Origin: an uncultured Burkholderiaceae bacterium
GTDB taxonomy: Bacteria > Pseudomonadota > Gammaproteobacteria > Burkholderiales > Burkholderiaceae_F
Assembly (NCBI GenBank): GCA_944390675.1
Contig: CALXQR010000001.1
Span: forward strand, 186,001-250,000
Length of the DNA: 64,000 bases
Direction: 5' to 3'
The notes below the pieces were generated by a model, which did not search any database, had not been told where the DNA came from, and saw nothing but the letters and a program-made list of their open reading frames with translations. Both the position numbers and the translations under genes were made by a program. Below are positions 59,709 to 64,000 of the stretch, in pieces; the stretch's first letter is position 1; each line of letters starts with the position of its first letter.

Positions 59709-59732
59709 ATCATTATTGGAAGGATATTAGTT

Positions 59733-61559
59733 ATGTGCGGTATTGTTGCGGCTACCTCAGAACATCGAAACGTGGTTCCGTTACTTGTTCAAGGCTTAAA
59801 GCGCTTGGAGTACCGGGGCTATGACAGCTGCGGGGTGGCAGTTTGGGATCAGGGTCTCAAACGCGTCAGAAGTGTTTCTCGTGTTTCGGAATTGTCCGAA
59901 CAAATTGAAAAAGATCACCTGACGGGATTTTTGGGAATCGCTCACACCCGTTGGGCCACACATGGCGCTCCCTTGGTTTGCAACGCTCACCCTCACTTTG
60001 CAGGCAATGAAATTGCGCTGATTCACAACGGCATTATTGAGAATTACGAGGAAATCCGCGCAGAACTTCAGGCCAAGGGCGTGGAATTTGCAAGCCAAAC
60101 CGACACGGAAGTTTTGGCCTACTTAGTCAGAGATTGCTATCAGGGTGATCTCTTAGCAGCGGTAGAAGCGGCTTTAAATCAAGTGCGCGGCGCCTATGCT
60201 ATTGCGGTTTTCTCTAAAGATGAACCGCATCGTGTGGTTGTTGCACGTCAGGGCTCGCCTTTGGTGCTCGGCGTGGGCGACGGTGAAATGTTTGCCGCAT
60301 CCGACACGATGGCTTTGGCAGGCGAAACAGATCGTTTCATTTACCTGGAAGACGGCGATGTGGCGGATCTCTCGCCCAAGTCCTATCAAATTTATTCTCA
60401 CCAGGGTACGAAATTTGAACCTGTTGAACGTCTGGTGAGAAAAGTTGAAGCATTCAGCAACGCGGTTGAATTGGGACCGTATCGCCACTACATGCAAAAG
60501 GAAATCTTCGAGCAGCCTCGGGCGATTGCCGATACGCTTGAAGCAGTCGGCACAGTAACGCCCTCCTTGTTTGGCGAGAATGCTGAAGAGGTGTTTAAGG
60601 ACGTCAGCCGAGTGCTGATGGTGGCTTGCGGTACGAGTTACTATGCGGCGCTCACTTCGAAGTATTGGTTGGAAGGCATTGCCGGCATCCCGTGTGACGT
60701 GGAAATTGCAAGCGAATATCGCTACCGCAAGAGCGTGCCGGATCCGAAGACGCTGGTGGTGACGATTTCTCAATCCGGAGAAACGGCCGATACGCTGGCG
60801 GCGCTCAAACACGCCCGAAGCCTCGGTATGACAAAGACGCTGACGATTTGCAACGTTGCAACGAGCGCTATGGTTCGGGAAAGCGTGCTTCGCTTTATCA
60901 CCCGCGCGGGCGTCGAAATCGGCGTGGCCTCCACAAAGGCCTTTACGACGCAGCTGACGGCACTGTTCCTGCTTACGCTTTGCTTGGCGAAGTTGAAAGG
61001 TCGTTTGAGCGAAGAGCAGGAAACGCAATACATGCAGCTTTTGCGCCATGTTCCGAAGGCGGTGAGTGCAGTGTTGGCGCTCGAGCCGCAGGTGATGGCT
61101 TGGGCTGAACGCTTTGCCAGTAAGCAGCATGCGCTTTTCTTGGGCCGCGGCATTCACTATCCGATTGCGCTCGAAGGCGCTCTCAAACTCAAGGAAATTT
61201 CCTACATTCACGCTGAAGCCTATCCGGCAGGCGAACTCAAACACGGGCCGCTCGCGTTGGTCGATGAGTCCATTCCGGTGGTGACGGTGGCGCCCAACGA
61301 TGAGCTTTTGGAAAAGCTCAAGAGCAATATGAAGGAAGTGGAAGCGAGAAAGGGCGAGCTGTATGTGTTTGCCGATGCGGACACGGGGCTTGAATCAAGC
61401 GAACATATCCATGTGATTCGTATGCCGGAAAACTACGGGCCGCTGTCGCCGATTTTGCACGTAGTGCCCTTACAGCTGCTTGCCTATCACACGGCTTTCA
61501 TCCGCGGCAATGATGTGGATAAGCCTAGGAATTTGGCCAAGAGCGTGACGGTCGAGTAA
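59733..61559 (+). CDS. glmS: Glutamine--fructose-6-phosphate aminotransferase (isomerizing)
   Basis: First step of amino-sugar synthesis. 608 aa: Cys2 nucleophile ([11 protein letters not shown]), glutaminase domain with [11 protein letters not shown] and NAHPHF, then two SIS domains with [18 protein letters not shown] and [17 protein letters not shown], ending [12 protein letters not shown]. Paired with glmU; a strong terminator follows. No glmS ribozyme is evident upstream. Confidence 0.97.
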   Translation: MCGIVAATSEHRNVVPLLVQGLKRLEYRGYDSCGVAVWDQGLKRVRSVSRVSELSEQIEKDHLTGFLGIAHTRWATHGAPLVCNAHPHFAGNEIALIHNGIIENYEEIRAELQAKGVEFASQTDTEVLAYLVRDCYQGDLLAAVEAALNQVRGAYAIAVFSKDEPHRVVVARQGSPLVLGVGDGEMFAASDTMALAGETDRFIYLEDGDVADLSPKSYQIYSHQGTKFEPVERLVRKVEAFSNAVELGPYRHYMQKEIFEQPRAIADTLEAVGTVTPSLFGENAEEVFKDVSRVLMVACGTSYYAALTSKYWLEGIAGIPCDVEIASEYRYRKSVPDPKTLVVTISQSGETADTLAALKHARSLGMTKTLTICNVATSAMVRESVLRFITRAGVEIGVASTKAFTTQLTALFLLTLCLAKLKGRLSEEQETQYMQLLRHVPKAVSAVLALEPQVMAWAERFASKQHALFLGRGIHYPIALEGALKLKEISYIHAEAYPAGELKHGPLALVDESIPVVTVAPNDELLEKLKSNMKEVEARKGELYVFADADTGLESSEHIHVIRMPENYGPLSPILHVVPLQLLAYHTAFIRGNDVDKPRNLAKSVTVE

Positions 61560-61579
61560 TTTCTCGGTTCTCAATAAAC

Positions 61580-61610
61580 AAAAAGACTTCAGAATTTCTG
61601 AAGTCTTTTT
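61580..61610. terminator. Bidirectional terminator between glmS and marC
   Basis: Perfect 13-bp stem AAAAAGACTTCAG / CTGAAGTCTTTTT with a 5-base loop. T-runs on both strands make it suitable for both convergent genes. Confidence 0.88.
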
Positions 61611-61630
61611 GGTATCTAGGGGTGCGATGA

Positions 61631-62287
61631 TTACATGCCGACGGCAAAGGCACGAATACCGGAACCAATAAATTGCACGCCGATGCAAACCAACAGGAAC
61701 CCCATCAGTTTACTTAAAACAATGGTGCCGGAAGGACCGAGCTTACGAGCGCAAAAGTCCGCTGAACGCATGACAGCCCAGCACACCAGGCAGCAGAAAA
61801 TAATGGCAAGCGTCATCATGAAAAAGGTTCCCGCTTGATCTTCCCAGTGCGGATATTCAGCAATTTCTGTCGAAAAACCAATAATGACCGCCATCGTGCC
61901 GGGACCTGAAATCATCGGCATGGCAATCGGGAAAAATGAGTAATCTTCACGATCTCTTCGAACTAATGGTGCCTTATTAGGGGTGGGGGTTTGTTGACCA
62001 AAGAGCATCTGATAGCCGATCACAGCGACGACAAAGCCGCCGGCGATACGAAGAGCCCCGTAAGAGATACCGAAAAAGGCAAGCAGCAAATTCCCGGCAA
62101 GCAAACTGACAAACATAATAATGCCGGCATAGATGGCCGCCCAGAGAGCTTGCGACTTTCTCTGACTTTCATCCATTCCCTGTGTCAGGCTGATGAACAG
62201 GGGAATTTTAGAAGGAGGGTTAGTGATCACTAAAAGACTGACCAACCCGCCTAAAAAGTATTGAAAGTGAAATATCTCGAAAGACAT
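61631..62287 (-). CDS. MarC-family membrane protein (second copy in window)
   Basis: 218 aa six-helix membrane protein. NP motif in VSLLVITNPPSKIPLFISLT, FFGISYGALRIAGGFVVAVIGYQ, and FFPIAMPMISGPGTMAVII. Same length as the parA-linked MarC protein but clearly diverged. Convergent with glmS and divergent from the RND efflux operon, with 256 bp between starts. Function unknown. Confidence 0.85.
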   Translation of the reverse strand: MSFEIFHFQYFLGGLVSLLVITNPPSKIPLFISLTQGMDESQRKSQALWAAIYAGIIMFVSLLAGNLLLAFFGISYGALRIAGGFVVAVIGYQMLFGQQTPTPNKAPLVRRDREDYSFFPIAMPMISGPGTMAVIIGFSTEIAEYPHWEDQAGTFFMMTLAIIFCCLVCWAVMRSADFCARKLGPSGTIVLSKLMGFLLVCIGVQFIGSGIRAFAVGM

Positions 62288-62465
62288 GACAGATGTTCAA
62301 ACGACAAAAGTAAAAAGCGTCGTCATTTTCTCGGTTTTAATTGAAAACTTCACTAGGTAGTAACCCTTATGAGAGTTACATTTTGAAATATTATTTGTCT
62401 TAAAGATCAATCAATAAAAACCATTTTTGAGTCTTTTCTGCCATAATGAACGAGCTTTCACTTTT

Positions 62466-62487
62466 TGACTGAATGAACGTTCAGTCA
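62466..62487. promoter_or_regulatory. Palindromic operator-like site before the RND operon
   Basis: TGACTGAA-TGAACG-TTCAGTCA: perfect 8-bp arms, 56 bp before the efflux start. Size and symmetry resemble TetR/AcrR-type operators that control RND pumps. No regulator gene is in the window. Confidence 0.6.
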
Positions 62488-62543
62488 TATTTAGTTATTT
62501 TTGCCGGATCAATGTCGGCATCGATGTTTGGAGAAAGGTAAAC

Positions 62544-63662
62544 ATGTTTTCAAAGTTTGCGCCCAAGTACGCAGTGGTGGCCTTATCAGTTGTTGCGGCT
62601 TTGTCATTGGCGGGCTGTAAGGGTGAAGCGCCGAGTGCTCAGAGGGGCCCCCAAGAAGTTGGCGTGGTGACGGTCGAGCTGTCGACCCCTGTGATGACAA
62701 CGGAGCTTGCTGGACGCACGAGCGCTTATCAAGTGGCCGAAGTTCGTCCTCAGATCAGCGGCATTATTCAAAAAAGAACCTTCACAGAAGGCCAAATGGT
62801 AAAAGCGGGTGAACAACTCTACCAAATTGATCCCGCGCTCTACGAAGCCGCTTATGAACAAGCGGTGGCCAATTATGAATTGGCTTTGGCCAATGCCAGA
62901 CGTTCTGCCCAGTTGGTAAAGGTCAACGCAGTCAGTAAACAAGATAACGACGCTGCTCAGGCTCAGATGAAAACCGCTCGAGCGGCTATGAAGACGGCCA
63001 AAACCAATTTGGACTACACGAAAGTCGAAAGTCCAATCTCCGGCCGAGTGGGCCGCTCAGAAGTTACGCCGGGAGCTTTGGCCAATGCCTATCAAACGTT
63101 TATGACGACGGTGCAGCAGTTGGATCCGATTTATGTCGACGTTCGTCAAACGAGCTCCGATATGCTGCGCTTAAAGCATGAAATCGCCTCCGGCAAGATT
63201 AAGGCTAAGGACGGTGCAGTTGAGGTTACCGTTTTAATGGAAGATGGTTCTGTTTATCCGCAAAAAGGCAAATTAACTTTTACGGGTGAAGAAGTGGACG
63301 AAGGCACGGGAATGATTAATTTACGTGCGGTCGTACCCAATCCCAATGGCGATCTCTTGCCTGGCATGTTTGTCCGCGCTCGCCTTGAAGAAGGCGCGCG
63401 TCCGGACTCGGTTGTCATTTCTCAGCGCTGTGTGATGCGCGATCCGAAGGGACAAGCCTATGTTTATGTGGTTAAACCCGACAACACTATTGAACAACGC
63501 AATGTGGTTGCCAACCGCGTAGTTGGTACTAATTGGTTGATTGAATCGGGCTTGCAGGCGGGTGAAAAGGTTGTAATTGAAGGCATCGGTAAGGTGCGAA
63601 TTGGCTCACAGGTCAAAATTGCTCAACCGGCCGCTGCCGCCTCAGAGACACCAGCAAAGTAA
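62544..63662 (+). CDS. RND efflux periplasmic adaptor (AcrA/MexA-like)
   Basis: Lipoprotein bridging an RND pump and an outer-membrane channel. 372 aa; lipobox LSLAGCKGE (Cys about 25). Lipoyl half-motifs are QISGIIQKRTFTEGQMVKAGEQLYQID and VESPISGRVGRSEVTPGA (each shown partly), with a helical hairpin between (about 105-150) and a beta-barrel from about 190. A Pro/Ala tail ends the protein. The AcrB-like gene follows 24 bp downstream. Substrates are unknown. Confidence 0.92.
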   Translation: MFSKFAPKYAVVALSVVAALSLAGCKGEAPSAQRGPQEVGVVTVELSTPVMTTELAGRTSAYQVAEVRPQISGIIQKRTFTEGQMVKAGEQLYQIDPALYEAAYEQAVANYELALANARRSAQLVKVNAVSKQDNDAAQAQMKTARAAMKTAKTNLDYTKVESPISGRVGRSEVTPGALANAYQTFMTTVQQLDPIYVDVRQTSSDMLRLKHEIASGKIKAKDGAVEVTVLMEDGSVYPQKGKLTFTGEEVDEGTGMINLRAVVPNPNGDLLPGMFVRARLEEGARPDSVVISQRCVMRDPKGQAYVYVVKPDNTIEQRNVVANRVVGTNWLIESGLQAGEKVVIEGIGKVRIGSQVKIAQPAAAASETPAK

Positions 63663-63686
63663 TTAGACAAGGCAAAGGATTAATTT

Positions 63687-64000
63687 ATGTCTCGATTTTT
63701 TCTAGGACGACCGATTTTCGCCTGGGTGATCGCTATTGTGATCATGTTGGCCGGTATCCTGTCAATTACAAGACTGCCGGTTTCTCAGTATCCGCAGATC
63801 GCGCCTCCCCAGGTAACCATTACGGCTACTTACCCGGGCGCTTCGGCCGAAACGATTGAAAACACGATTACCCAACAGGTCGAACAAGCGATGACCGGTT
63901 TGGACGGCTATTTGTACATGGCCTCCAATTCCGATGCCGGCCGTGTTTCTATCGATATTACCTTTGAAGCGGGCACCGATCCTGATATCGCTCAGGTTCA
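63687..64000 (+). CDS. RND efflux inner-membrane transporter (AcrB/MexB-like), 3' end outside window
   Basis: Only the first 104 codons are present. N-terminal [20 protein letters not shown] is the typical HAE1-family start, followed by a first transmembrane helix and the pore-domain sequence [20 protein letters not shown] and [17 protein letters not shown]. It is proton-driven; which drugs or metabolites it exports cannot be told. Confidence 0.93.
   Translation, partial: MSRFFLGRPIFAWVIAIVIMLAGILSITRLPVSQYPQIAPPQVTITATYPGASAETIENTITQQVEQAMTGLDGYLYMASNSDAGRVSIDITFEAGTDPDIAQV

Noticed and set aside
59709..59732. glmS ribozyme or GlcN6P riboswitch
   Set aside because: The glmU-glmS gap is only 24 bp, too short, and the ribozyme is a Gram-positive feature.
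60174..61244. Long open frame opposite glmS
   Set aside because: Shadow of the glmS codon bias; no start signal and no recognisable domain.

Overview
The window looks like the replication-origin neighbourhood of a betaproteobacterium, probably Burkholderiales and perhaps Sutterellaceae (Sutterella/Parasutterella type). This placement is an inference from gene order and protein character: ntrY-ntrX-trkA-trkH, birA-coaX-SPOR, gatCAB, rpmH-rnpA-yidD-yidC-mnmE and a complete atp operon. The family-level guess also rests on moderate GC content and on menaquinone-type enzymes (a MenA-like prenyltransferase plus UbiE). No rRNA or CRISPR array was seen.

Layout. 1-5 kb: a two-component pair and potassium uptake (ntrY, short ntrX, trkA, trkH). 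5-9.8 kb: DUF1840, UPF0149, then ampG, rsuA and xth on the minus strand, and pyrE. 9.8-13 kb: gatCAB. 13-18.8 kb: rlpA, an M20 peptidase, two small proteins, and birA-coaX-SPOR. 18.9-21.3 kb: a PBP5-like protein whose three catalytic motifs are all missing, ybeD and menA. 21.3-24.5 kb: a SsuABC/TauABC-like importer and a BON lipoprotein. 24.5-25.1 kb: an AT-rich gene-free stretch packed with DnaA boxes, the best oriC candidate. 25.1-31.3 kb: 5'-nucleotidase, gyrB, dnaN and dnaA, all on the minus strand. 31.7-41.6 kb: rpmH, rnpA, yidD, yidC, mnmE, mnmG, rsmG, a MarC protein, parA and parB, with three parS-like sites. 41.7-48.8 kb: atpIBEFHAGDC. 48.9-55.5 kb: UspA, DUF167, hemE, a second DnaA-box cluster, priA, tRNA-Arg(CCG), DUF971, ubiE and a Tim44-like protein. 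55.5-58.3 kb: two unrelated mobile elements back to back (an IS256-family IS and a solo-TnpB IS605/IS1341-type element). 58.3-64 kb: glmU, glmS, a second MarC protein and the start of an RND efflux operon.

The most unusual observations are these. (1) A PBP5-like protein lacks SxxK, SxN and KTG. (2) A 21-bp double DnaA-box motif is identical in the oriC candidate and in the hemE-priA gap 26 kb away. (3) Third-position G/C counts place the origin left of gyrB, so dnaA-dnaN-gyrB would be transcribed against the fork. (4) An IS256-family insertion falls exactly on a stop codon and supplies its last base. (5) A tnpB gene reads ATG-TAG at its natural start, yet its omegaRNA end and guide are intact. 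All family assignments come from reading motifs and gene order; no database search was run.
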